From positions 1-64,000 of the forward strand of contig FOLJ01000019.1 in NCBI GenBank assembly GCA_900112325.1: 64,000 nt of DNA, written 5' to 3'. A program made the position numbers and the translations under genes. Shown here piece after piece: positions 8,317 to 16,264 of the stretch. The DNA comes from Micromonospora sediminimaris. GTDB taxonomy: Bacteria > Actinomycetota > Actinomycetes > Mycobacteriales > Micromonosporaceae. The notes beneath the pieces were generated by a model that did not search any database, had not been told where the DNA came from, and saw only the letters and a program-made list of their open reading frames with translations. The first letter of the stretch is position 1, and every line of letters starts with the position of its first letter.

Positions 8317-9213
8317 CTACTTCGTCCGGACCGGAAGTTCAGCCGGGCCCACTCCCTTGAGCGTCCCGGTCACCCGACGGTCGCTGAGCCACAGGTAGCA
8401 GCGGATCCCCCGATCGCCCACCCGCCACCGACCGGCGCTGGGCGGACGCACCACCACGTCGGTACGGAAGACCAGGTCGTCGTCGTCCGGCAGACCGGCG
8501 AAGCGGGCCAGAACCGACCGGCAACCGGCGTAGAAGGGTGCCCACTGCGCGCTGCGCGTCGGATACGGACGGTCCGGGGCCGGCCAGACCCCGGCGAACT
8601 CGGCGTCGTGACGCTCGGTACACGGCACCGGAACCAGGGTCTGCACCACCCCGCCCCCGCCGGTGCGCGTCTGCTGGCAGCCCAGTCGCAGCGCCGACGC
8701 CGTCCGCAGCACGTCGCGCAGCGAGCCGGTCCGCAGCACGACCTTGGCGCCCGCCTCCACCGTGTCGACCTCCATCAGGTCGCAGCGGTACCAGCGCGAG
8801 CCGGCCGCCCAGCCCGGCTCCGACGGCACCGCGACCGCCAACCGGAGCCGCCCGGCCCGCCAGTTGTCACCGACGTAGCCGGTGGCCCGGTTGTCACACT
8901 CGACAAAGGCGGTACGCAGCTCCGCCGAGCTTGTGGACGGCGGTTGATTCCGGTCGGCGGGGAAGGTGCCGACGTGCACCGTCTCCACCCGGTGCGGCGC
9001 GGCGCAGTCCACCGGCGCGTACGCACCGAGCGGCACCACCTCGGCGAAGTCGGCCTCGTGACAGACCCCCGCGGCGGGGGTGAAGGCCCCGGGCGGCGGC
9101 AACGCGGCCCAGTCGTCCACCAGGTTGCCGTCCAGCCCTGCGGTCGATCCGCAGCCGGCCAGCAGCGCCGCCACGGCGAAGGCGGTGACCAGGGTCCTCG
9201 TCGCATGCTGCAT
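8317..9213 (-). CDS. septum-formation-family lipoprotein
   Basis: A 298-aa secreted lipoprotein. A signal peptide with lipobox LLAGC begins at ATG 9213, with GGGGGAGG upstream. Two copies of the septum-formation-type domain follow, recognisable from CHEADFAEVVPLG...DCAAPHRVETVHVG and CTERHDAEFAGVW. Paired cysteines recur through each half. The family is named from actinobacterial proteins; the molecular function is unknown. It lies between panD and nadB on the same strand but has 160 bp before it and its own possible -10 (TACCCT, 9259-9264). Confidence 0.85.
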   Translation of the reverse strand: MQHATRTLVTAFAVAALLAGCGSTAGLDGNLVDDWAALPPPGAFTPAAGVCHEADFAEVVPLGAYAPVDCAAPHRVETVHVGTFPADRNQPPSTSSAELRTAFVECDNRATGYVGDNWRAGRLRLAVAVPSEPGWAAGSRWYRCDLMEVDTVEAGAKVVLRTGSLRDVLRTASALRLGCQQTRTGGGGVVQTLVPVPCTERHDAEFAGVWPAPDRPYPTRSAQWAPFYAGCRSVLARFAGLPDDDDLVFRTDVVVRPPSAGRWRVGDRGIRCYLWLSDRRVTGTLKGVGPAELPVRTK

Positions 9214-9373
9214 GGCGCCGCCTCCCCCAGTCAGCGGCCGTCCCCCGACGGCGCCTTCAGGGTAACCAGAAATGACCTTCCGGTGACAGACCGGAATCGC
9301 GGCGCGATCGTCGCCGCCGGTCAGAAAGGCCGCCCGAACAGGTGCCGACGGACCCGGCCGCCGAGCGGACCCG

Positions 9374-9793
9374 CTACACCGACAGCGGGTTCGACACCGG
9401 GGCGCCAGCGGTGCCGGGCGCGGCGGTCGACGGGTCGGCACCGAGGTCGACGACCCGGTTGTCCGCGTCCACGTGCACCACCCGGGGGCGGTACGCACGA
9501 GCCTCGGCATCGTCCATCTGCCCGTACGAGATGAGGATGATCAGGTCGCCGGGCTGCACCAGGCGGGCGGCGGCACCGTTGATGCCGATCACCCCGCTGC
9601 CCCGCCGGCCCGGGATCACGTACGTCTCCAGCCGGGCGCCGTTGGTGATGTCGACGATCGCCACCTGCTCACCGGGAAGCAGGTCGGCGGCGTCGAGCAG
9701 ATCCTCGTCGACGGTCACCGAGCCGACGTAGTGCAGGTCCGCCTGGGTCACCGTGGCCCTGTGGATCTTGGACTTTAGCATCGTGCGGAACAT
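9374..9793 (-). CDS. panD: aspartate 1-decarboxylase proenzyme
   Basis: PanD makes beta-alanine from aspartate and self-cleaves to form its pyruvoyl group. The 139-aa protein from ATG 9793 gives MFRTMLKSKIHRATVTQADL, placing the Gly24-Ser25 cleavage pair (HYVGSVTVD) at the standard positions. Thr and Arg/Lys residues of the active site follow. GAAARLVQPGDLIILISYG is typical. A GTG at 9808 would add five residues, but AAAGG fits 9793. panC starts 27 bp upstream on the same strand. Confidence 0.97.
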   Translation of the reverse strand: MFRTMLKSKIHRATVTQADLHYVGSVTVDEDLLDAADLLPGEQVAIVDITNGARLETYVIPGRRGSGVIGINGAAARLVQPGDLIILISYGQMDDAEARAYRPRVVHVDADNRVVDLGADPSTAAPGTAGAPVSNPLSV

Positions 9794-9820
9794 CGGGACG
9801 CCTTTCACGGGTATGTGTGG

Positions 9821-10711
9821 TCAGGAAGCCGGGTCGAGTCGGATCGGAGCGTTGTCGATCAGTCGGGTGGCGCCCACCCAGGCCGCCACGAGCAGTCGGG
9901 CCGGGCCGCGTACCGGCCCGGGCTCCAGATCCGGATCGGTGAGCACCAGGTAGTCGAGCCGTGCTCCGGAGTCGCCGGTACCGAAGGCCACGTGCGCGGC
10001 GGTCAGGACCGCTGCGGCGTCACGACCAGCCGCGGCTGCCTCGGCACCGGCCCGCAACGCCCGGGACAGGCTCAGCGCCACCGACCGCTCGGCCGGCGAG
10101 AGGTAGCGGTTGCGGCTGGACAGGGCGAGGCCGTCCGGTTCCCGGACCGTGGGCACCCCGATCACCTCGACCGGCACGTCCAGGTCCCGGCACATCCGTC
10201 GGACCAGGGTCAACTGCTGGTAGTCCTTCTCACCGAAGAAGGTCAGGTCCGCGCGGGTGAGCTGGAGCAGCTTCAGCACCACGGTGAGCACCCCGTGGAA
10301 GAAGCCGGGCCGGCTCAGTCCTTCCAGATCCTCACCGAGCGGCCCCGGAGTGACCCGAACCGCCGGCTCGCCGCCGGGGTACATCTCCTCCACCGGGGGA
10401 GCGAAGACCAGGTCGGCACCGGCCCGCCGGCACACTTCAAGATCAGATTCGAGAGTACGCGGGTAGCGGTCGAAGTCCTCGTTCGGCCCGAACTGCAGCG
10501 GATTCACGAAGATCGTCACGATCACGTGGTCGGCGCGCGCTCGGGCCTCCCGCAGGAGCGTCTCGTGCCCCTCGTGCAGCGCACCCATGGTCATCACCAC
10601 CCCCACCGTCCCGGTGCGGGCGGCTCGCGCCCGGGCCAGGTCGGCACGGGTGTGCACCAGCTCCGTCACGTGATCCACCTCGCTCGACAGCTGTCCTCCG
10701 CCGACGGTCAC
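9821..10711 (-). CDS. panC: pantothenate synthetase
   Basis: PanC condenses pantoate and beta-alanine with ATP. The 296-aa protein carries VMTMGALHEGHETLLREAR with the HxGH-type nucleotide motif, FVNPLQFGPNEDFDRYPR, FFGEKDYQQL and the KMSKS-like LSSRNRYLS. The start GTG 10711 overlaps the stop of the upstream DUF2520 gene as GTGA. It makes pantothenate together with panD just downstream; panB is not in the window. Confidence 0.97.
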   Translation of the reverse strand: MTVGGGQLSSEVDHVTELVHTRADLARARAARTGTVGVVMTMGALHEGHETLLREARARADHVIVTIFVNPLQFGPNEDFDRYPRTLESDLEVCRRAGADLVFAPPVEEMYPGGEPAVRVTPGPLGEDLEGLSRPGFFHGVLTVVLKLLQLTRADLTFFGEKDYQQLTLVRRMCRDLDVPVEVIGVPTVREPDGLALSSRNRYLSPAERSVALSLSRALRAGAEAAAAGRDAAAVLTAAHVAFGTGDSGARLDYLVLTDPDLEPGPVRGPARLLVAAWVGATRLIDNAPIRLDPAS

Positions 10712-11670
10712 GCCGCCACCCCGCTCCGGTAGTCGTCCAGGACGCCGAGCAGTGGCGCCACGTCGCCCGGACGCAGTCGGCCGGCCGCGACGGCCCGATC
10801 GGCGGTACGCCGCGCCAGCACGAGGTAGGGCTCGACCGACTCCGGTGCGGTGGCGGCGAGCTGCGCCAGGTGCCGCCGCACCGTACCCGCGTCGCCTCGG
10901 GAGACCGGGCCGGTCAACGCGTCGTCACCGAGGCGCAACGCGTTCTCCAGCGCGGCACGCAGCAACGGGGCGAGCACCTTCTCGGGCTGACCCACCCCGG
11001 CGTCACGCAGCCGGTCGGCCGCCTCGTTGACCAGGGTCACCAGGTGGTTGGCACCGTGTGCCAGCGCCGCGTGGTACAGGGGTCGGTCGGCCTCGGCGAT
11101 CCACTCGGGCACCCCACCGAGGTCGACCACCAGACGGGCGGCAAGCGGGCGCAGGTCGGCCGGCGCGGTCACCCCGTACGAGATGCCGGGCAGCCGGCCA
11201 AGGTCGTCGGGCGTGCCGGCGAAGGTCATCGCGGGATGTAACGCCAGCGGACGGGCACCGGCCGCGCTGGCCGGCGCCAGGACCGCCAGGCCGTGCGCCC
11301 CCGACGTGTGCGCGATCACCTGACCGGGGCGCAGCGCGCCGTCGGCAGCCAGAGCGGCCACCACCTCGGTCAACGCGTCGTCCGGCACGGCGACCAGCAG
11401 CAGATCGGTGGCAGCCCGGGCGACCTCGGTGGCGGACCGGCGAGGAACGGTCGGCAGCAGCAGTGCCAGGCGGGCCCGGGAGGCACCGGACGCCCCGCTG
11501 GCGGCGACCACCCGATGGCCCGCAGCGGCCAGCGCGGCGCCCAGGGTGGCACCCACCCGTCCGGCGCCGATGACGCCGACGGTGAGCACGGAAGTGGTGG
11601 CGACCTGGGCCGATGCCACGGTCGCGGGCCGCCGACGGGCGGCCGAGTCGGTGCGCAGCGGTGCGCTCAT
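10708..11670 (-). CDS. Rossmann-fold DUF2520 protein of the pan operon
   Basis: A 320-aa NAD(P)-binding protein. LTVGVIGAGRVGATLGAALAAAGH (about 29-52) is the dinucleotide fold, followed by DLLLVAVPDDAL and HTSGAHG, ending in an all-helical DUF2520 domain. The family resembles ketopantoate reductase/6PG dehydrogenases, and its place directly before panC, with a four-base overlap, suggests a role in pantoate supply. That is inference, and the true reaction is not established to my knowledge. A possible Crp site lies in the divergent promoter region. Confidence 0.88.
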   Translation of the reverse strand: MSAPLRTDSAARRRPATVASAQVATTSVLTVGVIGAGRVGATLGAALAAAGHRVVAASGASGASRARLALLLPTVPRRSATEVARAATDLLLVAVPDDALTEVVAALAADGALRPGQVIAHTSGAHGLAVLAPASAAGARPLALHPAMTFAGTPDDLGRLPGISYGVTAPADLRPLAARLVVDLGGVPEWIAEADRPLYHAALAHGANHLVTLVNEAADRLRDAGVGQPEKVLAPLLRAALENALRLGDDALTGPVSRGDAGTVRRHLAQLAATAPESVEPYLVLARRTADRAVAAGRLRPGDVAPLLGVLDDYRSGVAA

Positions 11671-11746
11671 GTCACGATCCAGTCCTCGAGACGGGGTACC
11701 GGTCGGGGCAAGTATGCGTCGCTGACGCGGATCTGAAACAAGGATG

Positions 11747-11762
11747 TGTGAAATCGTTCACC
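11747..11762. promoter_or_regulatory. candidate Crp-binding site between the DUF2520 and MidA genes
   Basis: TGTGAAATCGTTCACC matches TGTGA-N6-TCACA in nine of ten conserved bases. It is centred 18 nt before the ribosome-binding region of the MidA-like gene and about 85 bp upstream of the DUF2520 start. A Crp-family regulator is encoded in this window at 62151-62828. Confidence 0.55.
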
Positions 11763-11779
11763 GGTGTGAGGAGGGCCCC

Positions 11780-13183
11780 ATGTCGATGCGCTGGCGGGAG
11801 GCGATGCGGCAAGCGCTCTACGGACCCGACGGCTTCTTCGTCTCCGGTGCCGGGCCGGCAGCCCACTTCCGGACCAGCGTGCACGCTTCCCCGATTTTCA
11901 CCTCGGCGCTGCTCCGCCTGATCCACCAGCTCGACGCCGCCCTGGGCTTCCCCGACCCGTTCGACGTGGTGGATGTGGGGGCTGGGCGGGGTGAACTGCT
12001 CCACGCTCTCGCTGTTGGGGTTTCCGGGGAGCCCGCCCGCTCCGGGCTCGCCCTGGGGGTTTCCGGGGAGCCCGCCCGCTCCGGGCGGTCAGGCTTGATC
12101 CCTGCGCGGGCGGGCTCCCCGGAAACCCTGACCACCACGGCCGCCGCCGGTACCACGCCGGCTGAAACCTCATCCGCATCCGTCGAATCATTGCCGTCCG
12201 CGCCGGTTCCGCTGGCTCGGCGGGTACGGTTCACCGCCGTCGAACTCGCCCCGCGCCCCGACCACCTTCCCGACCAGATCGTCTGGACGAACGAGATCCC
12301 CACCGGCATCACCGGCCTGCTGCTGGCCACCGAGTGGCTCGACAACGTCCCCCTCGACCTCGCCGTCCACACCGACCACAACTGGCACTACCTCCTCGTC
12401 GACCCCACCACCGGCACCGAGACGACAGGCGAACCAGTAGGTCGAGACGACGCAGCCTGGCTGACCACCTGGTGGCTCCCACAGACCGACCAGACACCGG
12501 AGGCGCGGACCGTTACGGACGACCCGAACCTCCCTCAGCAGACCGAAACGGACGGGTCGGGCTCGACCAGGTCGGGTTTCCGGGCAGCCCGGCCGGCGCA
12601 GGGATCAAGCCTGACCGCCCGGAGCCGGCCGGGCTGCCCGGAAACCCCCACGGACCGCACCCCCACGGACAGCAGCTCAGCTGTGCACAGGGCGGAGATC
12701 GGGCGGGCCAGGGACGAGGCATGGGCTGATGCCGTGGGGCGTGTCGACCGAGGGCTGGCGTTGGCGGTGGACTACGGACACCTGCGTGCGGAGCGGCCGA
12801 TCGACGGGACGCTGACCGGGTACCGGGCTGGACGGCAGGTGCCGCCGGTGCCGGACGGCTCCTGCGACGTCACCGCACACGTCGCCATGGACTCGGTCGC
12901 CTCCACCGGTGAACGGGTCGCCCGGTGCGCGTACGTCCTGACCTCGCAGCGGGAGGCGTTGCGAGCGCTCGGGGCCGACGGCGGACGACCGCCGCTGAGC
13001 CTGGCCTCCAGCGACCCGGCCGGCTACCTGCGGGCGCTGGCCACCGCGTCGGCGGCGGCCGAGCTGATCGACCCGGCCGGCCTCGGCGGCCACTGGTGGC
13101 TGTGGCAGCCGGTGGGCCTGCCCGCCGACCGGCTACCGCCTCTCGCGGCCCTGCGCGGTGGTGCCCACGAGCTGAGCCGCTGA
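11780..13183 (+). CDS. MidA-type SAM-dependent methyltransferase with repeat-derived insertions
   Basis: A 467-aa protein of the MidA (NDUFAF7-like) methyltransferase family. ATG 11780 follows GAGGAGG. The N terminus MRWREAMRQALYGPDGFF and FDVVDVGAGRGELLHAL (about 61-77) are family-like; post-I FTAVELAPRPDHLPDQI, GLLLATEWLDNVPLD and the late GLALAVDYGHLRAERPIDGTLTGY follow. Homologues are about 330-380 aa. The excess here is largely explained by two hairpin-repeat copies translated in frame (about residues 80-117 and 265-290), the first between motif I and post-I. Mitochondrial NDUFAF7 dimethylates an Arg of complex I NDUFS2, and the next gene here encodes the NuoD/NDUFS2 homologue. The substrate link is inference. 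Confidence 0.82.
   Translation: MSMRWREAMRQALYGPDGFFVSGAGPAAHFRTSVHASPIFTSALLRLIHQLDAALGFPDPFDVVDVGAGRGELLHALAVGVSGEPARSGLALGVSGEPARSGRSGLIPARAGSPETLTTTAAAGTTPAETSSASVESLPSAPVPLARRVRFTAVELAPRPDHLPDQIVWTNEIPTGITGLLLATEWLDNVPLDLAVHTDHNWHYLLVDPTTGTETTGEPVGRDDAAWLTTWWLPQTDQTPEARTVTDDPNLPQQTETDGSGSTRSGFRAARPAQGSSLTARSRPGCPETPTDRTPTDSSSAVHRAEIGRARDEAWADAVGRVDRGLALAVDYGHLRAERPIDGTLTGYRAGRQVPPVPDGSCDVTAHVAMDSVASTGERVARCAYVLTSQREALRALGADGGRPPLSLASSDPAGYLRALATASAAAELIDPAGLGGHWWLWQPVGLPADRLPPLAALRGGAHELSR
12018..12128. repeat. hairpin repeat family, copy B (inverted) with partial tandem duplication
   Basis: The full copy is 12057-12128: arms of 23 bp (12057-12079 and 12106-12128) and a 26-nt loop (12080-12105) that is the exact reverse complement of the loops of the other copies. 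The 30 bp at 12018-12047 repeat 12057-12086 exactly at an offset of 39 bp (13 codons), so half an element has been tandemly duplicated in frame. Both lie inside the MidA-like coding sequence. Confidence 0.9.
12574..12647. repeat. hairpin repeat family, copy C
   Basis: A 74-bp copy with 24-bp perfect arms (12574-12597 and 12624-12647) and the same loop as copy A. It differs from copy A by one paired change, A-T to G-C, at arm position 19. It lies in frame inside the MidA-like gene. Confidence 0.9.
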
Positions 13184-13233
13184 TGGGCGACCACCGCCAG
13201 GCCCGGTGGTTCATGGCACGATGGCGGGCATGA
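13183..13233 (+). CDS. possible 16-codon bridging micro-ORF
   Basis: ATG 13183 overlaps the MidA-like stop (TGATG), and its own TGA overlaps the next ATG at 13230 (ATGA). The peptide would be MGDHRQARWFMARWRA. No clear ribosome site of its own; it could serve translational coupling between the two genes rather than make a functional peptide. In GC-rich DNA such open frames also arise by chance. Confidence 0.3.
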   Translation: MGDHRQARWFMARWRA

Positions 13234-14402
13234 CCACGGGCGAGCTGCGCGAGCTGACCGTCGGCACCGGCGCCGGGCTGGTGGCCGGCACCGGCGGGGA
13301 GCAGCTCGGCGCGGACATGGTGCTGAACATCGGACCGCAGCACCCCTCCACGCACGGCGTGCTGCGGCTCAAGCTCGTGCTCGACGGCGAGCGGGTGCTC
13401 GCCGCCGAACCGGTCGTCGGCTACATGCACCGGGGTGCCGAGAAGCTGTTCGAGGTACGCGACTACCGGCAGATCATCGTGTTGGCCAACCGGCACGACT
13501 GGCTCTCGGCGTTCGCCAACGAGCTGGGCGTGGTGCTCGCCGTGGAACGGCTGATGGGCATGGAGGTGCCCGAGCGAGCCACCTGGCTGCGGATGGCGCT
13601 CGCCGAGCTGAACCGGGTGCTCAACCACCTGATGTTCCTCGGTTCGTACCCGCTGGAGATCGGGGCGATCACTCCGATGTTCTACGCCTTCCGGGAACGG
13701 GAGACGCTCCAGGCGGTGCTGGAGGAGGTCTCCGGCGGGCGGATCCACTACATGTTCAACCGGGTCGGCGGCCTGAAGGAGGAGGTGCCGGCCGGTTGGA
13801 CCGGTCGGGCCCGGGCCGCCATCGGTGAGGTACGCCGCCGGATGCCGGACCTGGACAATCTGATCCGCCGCAACGAGATCTTCCTGGCCCGGACCGTCGG
13901 GGTGGGGGTGCTGTCGGCGGCGGACGCGGCGGCGTTCGGTGCGTCCGGTCCGGTCGCCCGGGCCTCCGGGCTCGACCTGGACCTGCGCCGGGACGAGCCG
14001 TACCTGGCCTACGACCAGCTCGACGTGCCGGTGGTGACGAAGACGGCCGGCGACTGTCACGCCCGCTTCGAGGTGCTGCTCGACCAGGTGTACGCCTCGC
14101 TCGACCTGGCGGAGCAGTGCCTGGACCGGGTCGACCAGCTCACCGGACCGATCAACACCAGGCTGCCGAAGGTGCTCAAGGCACCTGAGGGACACACGTA
14201 CGCCTGGACGGAGAATCCGCTCGGCATCAACGGGTACTACCTGGTCTCGCGGGGCGAGAAGACGCCGTGGCGGCTCAAGTTGCGCACCGCCTCGTACGCC
14301 AACGTGCAGGCCCTGGCCACCCTGCTGCCCGGCTGTCTGGTGCCGGACCTGATCGCCATTCTCGGCTCGATGTTCTTCGTGGTCGGCGACATCGACAAGT
14401 GA
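13230..14402 (+). CDS. nuoD2: solitary NuoD paralogue (NADH-quinone oxidoreductase 49-kDa-like)
   Basis: A 390-aa homologue of NuoD/NDUFS2, without other nuo genes nearby. It has NIGPQHPSTHGVLRL (about 33-47), GYMHRGAEKLFE, ALAELNRVLNHLMFLG, a GRIHYMFNRVGG segment and the C-terminal GSMFFVVGDIDK. The HRGAEK Arg corresponds, as I recall it, to the residue dimethylated by NDUFAF7. The quinone-site Tyr (DRLDY in NDUFS2) is replaced by Trp91 in NRHDWL. The start is uncertain (ATG at 13221 or 13230). Extra nuoD copies at a similar place are known in other actinobacteria (memory). Role unknown; it need not be a complex I subunit. Confidence 0.9.
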   Translation: MTTGELRELTVGTGAGLVAGTGGEQLGADMVLNIGPQHPSTHGVLRLKLVLDGERVLAAEPVVGYMHRGAEKLFEVRDYRQIIVLANRHDWLSAFANELGVVLAVERLMGMEVPERATWLRMALAELNRVLNHLMFLGSYPLEIGAITPMFYAFRERETLQAVLEEVSGGRIHYMFNRVGGLKEEVPAGWTGRARAAIGEVRRRMPDLDNLIRRNEIFLARTVGVGVLSAADAAAFGASGPVARASGLDLDLRRDEPYLAYDQLDVPVVTKTAGDCHARFEVLLDQVYASLDLAEQCLDRVDQLTGPINTRLPKVLKAPEGHTYAWTENPLGINGYYLVSRGEKTPWRLKLRTASYANVQALATLLPGCLVPDLIAILGSMFFVVGDIDK

Positions 14403-14446
14403 CTGCCCCTTCCCGGCGCCGCTGACGGGCGACGGCGTGCGAAGGG

Positions 14447-16108
14447 TCAGCGCCAGCGGCCAGTGCCACTCTCGTACGCGGCCGGGCCGTGGTCGGGCTC
14501 GTCCACGCGATGCCGGCGGCCGTACTGCTCCCCGCCCGCACGCTGTGCTCGCGCCGGTTCGGGCTGGTACCCGTACGCCGGCTCCGGCGCGTAGCCGCGC
14601 GCCGGTTCGGGCTGGTAGCCGCTCGCTTGGTCGGGCTGGTGACCGCGCTGACGGGGCGGACGCCACTCCTGCGGCACCGGCACCCCGCCAGCGGGTAGCG
14701 CCGGACGGTTCTCCGGCTCACCCCAGCCGTCCCGCCACGCGTCGTCGCTCGCCGCCCGGCGTGGCTCGTCGCGACGTACGCTCGCCCAGCGATCCTCCAT
14801 CCGGTATTCGGTGCCGGCCGGATCGGCGTGCAGCTCGGCCCGGCGTTCGCCGACGCGCAGCTCGCGGCCCCGGTCGTCGTCGCGTACCGCCGCCCACCGG
14901 TCCCCGGCCCGCAGCTGCGCCCAGTACTCACCGGTGTCGTCCGCCCGGTGTCCCCGGGCCGCCGGCACCGGGTCGGCGGGGGCCTCCCAGCGCTGGTCAC
15001 CCGCGTCCCAGCCCCGGTCGTCGCGCGGGCCCCAGTCACCGTTCCGGTCCGCGGAGGGCCCGTCCGGATAGCCGGAGCCGCCGTCGCGGGCGGCGGACCA
15101 GTCGTCGTGCGCGGCGGACCAGCGACCCTGCTCCCGCGGTGGAGACCAGGACCGTTCCTCTTCGCGGGGTGAACCGGACCAGGAACGCTCGTCGTCCCGG
15201 GACGATCCGGACCAGGAGCGCTCCTCCTCCTGCGCCGCCCCGGACCAGGAACGTTCGTCGTACCGCTCCGCACCGGACCAGCGGTGGCCGTCGTCCCGGC
15301 GGGAACGGTCCTCGCCGTCGGACCACGAGCGGTCGTCCCGGTCGATGCCGCGCCCCTGCCCGTGCTCCCCGGCCTGCGCTCCCGACCACCCCGACGAGTA
15401 TCCGCCGTACCGGCCGCCGGACTCGCCCACGATGGTGTGCCGCGTGGTGACGTGCACCGTCTCGGTGTGCCGGACCACCCCGAGCGGCCTCGGCGCCGGC
15501 TCGCCCGGACGACTGTCCTGCTCCGGACGGACCGGCGATCCGTAGACACCGGCTGAGCCGCTGGCCGGGCGATCGTTGCCGGGCCGGGAACGTTCCCCGC
15601 CGTACCCTGCGACCGGGCCGTGACCAGACTGAGCTGTGCCGTAGACCCCGGCCTGCGCGGCCGGCCGTTCGGGCTGCCGCGGCGGGGCCTCCGGGGTTGG
15701 CACCCGGGCCCGGCCGGGGCCGGGTGGCTCGTCGTTCGTGGCCGCATCGACGCCGCCCGCGTCGATCCGCCGACGCACCCCGGCCAGCGCCTCCTGTACC
15801 CGCTGGACCTCGTCAAGAGCCTGGTTTCCGCGCTGGGCGGCAGCCACGATCTCACCGCGCAACTCCCGCCGCAGCTCGTCGACCTCCGCCCGGAGTTCCT
15901 CGGCGTGCTGTCCGCCGCCGTCGGTACGCAGCGTGATGGAGAGCCCGATCAGCACCACAGCCAGGATGGCCAGCACCGCGGCGAACCGCAGCGGCCCGTT
16001 GCCGTCAGCGACCAGCAGAATCAGCACCGCGACGGGGGCCAGGGCCACCCCGCCCCAGAAGAGCACGGTGAGCAGCTTGCGCGTATCGGCGGGCACCGGG
16101 GCGGGCAT
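14447..16108 (-). CDS. repeat-rich membrane-anchored protein
   Basis: A 553-aa protein not assigned to a family. Two N-terminal membrane helices (about residues 12-32 and 40-58) are followed by a short coiled coil (AEELRAEVDELRRELRGEI), then a long hydrophilic, low-complexity tail. The tail contains 11-residue RSWSG units ending in acidic triplets, encoded by a 33-bp tandem repeat, and 8-residue GYQPEPAR-type units near the C terminus. I chose ATG 16108; an upstream in-frame GTG at 16138 is possible. A scaffolding or cell-wall-facing role is a guess. The gene is convergent with nuoD2. Confidence 0.75.
   Translation of the reverse strand: MPAPVPADTRKLLTVLFWGGVALAPVAVLILLVADGNGPLRFAAVLAILAVVLIGLSITLRTDGGGQHAEELRAEVDELRRELRGEIVAAAQRGNQALDEVQRVQEALAGVRRRIDAGGVDAATNDEPPGPGRARVPTPEAPPRQPERPAAQAGVYGTAQSGHGPVAGYGGERSRPGNDRPASGSAGVYGSPVRPEQDSRPGEPAPRPLGVVRHTETVHVTTRHTIVGESGGRYGGYSSGWSGAQAGEHGQGRGIDRDDRSWSDGEDRSRRDDGHRWSGAERYDERSWSGAAQEEERSWSGSSRDDERSWSGSPREEERSWSPPREQGRWSAAHDDWSAARDGGSGYPDGPSADRNGDWGPRDDRGWDAGDQRWEAPADPVPAARGHRADDTGEYWAQLRAGDRWAAVRDDDRGRELRVGERRAELHADPAGTEYRMEDRWASVRRDEPRRAASDDAWRDGWGEPENRPALPAGGVPVPQEWRPPRQRGHQPDQASGYQPEPARGYAPEPAYGYQPEPARAQRAGGEQYGRRHRVDEPDHGPAAYESGTGRWR
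14548..14622. repeat. 24-bp tandem repeat in coding sequence
   Basis: GCGCCGGTTCGGGCTGGTA recurs 48 bp apart (14551 and about 14599) with a diverged unit between. It encodes GYQPEPAR / GYAPEPAY / GYQPEPAR in the repeat-rich membrane protein. Confidence 0.7.
15144..15290. repeat. 33-bp minisatellite in coding sequence
   Basis: The heptamer GACCAGG recurs exactly every 33 bp at 15144, 15177, 15210, 15243 and (as GACCAGC) 15276, with similar flanks. Each unit encodes an 11-residue RSWSG-type block. Diverged further units continue toward higher coordinates. Confidence 0.8.
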
Positions 16109-16213
16109 GGGTCCGCAGCCTACCGAGAGTTGCGTCACGTGGGAACGGCTTGACGGCAGGTCCGTCGGGAATGCGCCAGGGTTACCGCTGCGCGGTTACG
16201 GCCGGCAGACGGC

Positions 16214-16246
16214 ATGGCGCCCCGGCCGACTCGGCCGGGGCGCCAT
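16214..16246. terminator. hairpin downstream of the betaine-binding protein gene
   Basis: A 14-bp perfect stem (16214-16227 and 16233-16246, beginning ATGGCGCCCCGG) with a 5-nt loop lies 18 bp beyond the stop of the leftward gene at 16265. No U-tract follows. Confidence 0.75.
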
Positions 16247-16264
16247 CGCGGTTGGCGCGGCTGC

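Noticed and set aside
14420..14452. Hairpin between nuoD2 and the repeat-rich protein gene
   Set aside because: Only a 7-bp stem with a 19-nt loop that runs into the stop codon; not convincing as a terminator.
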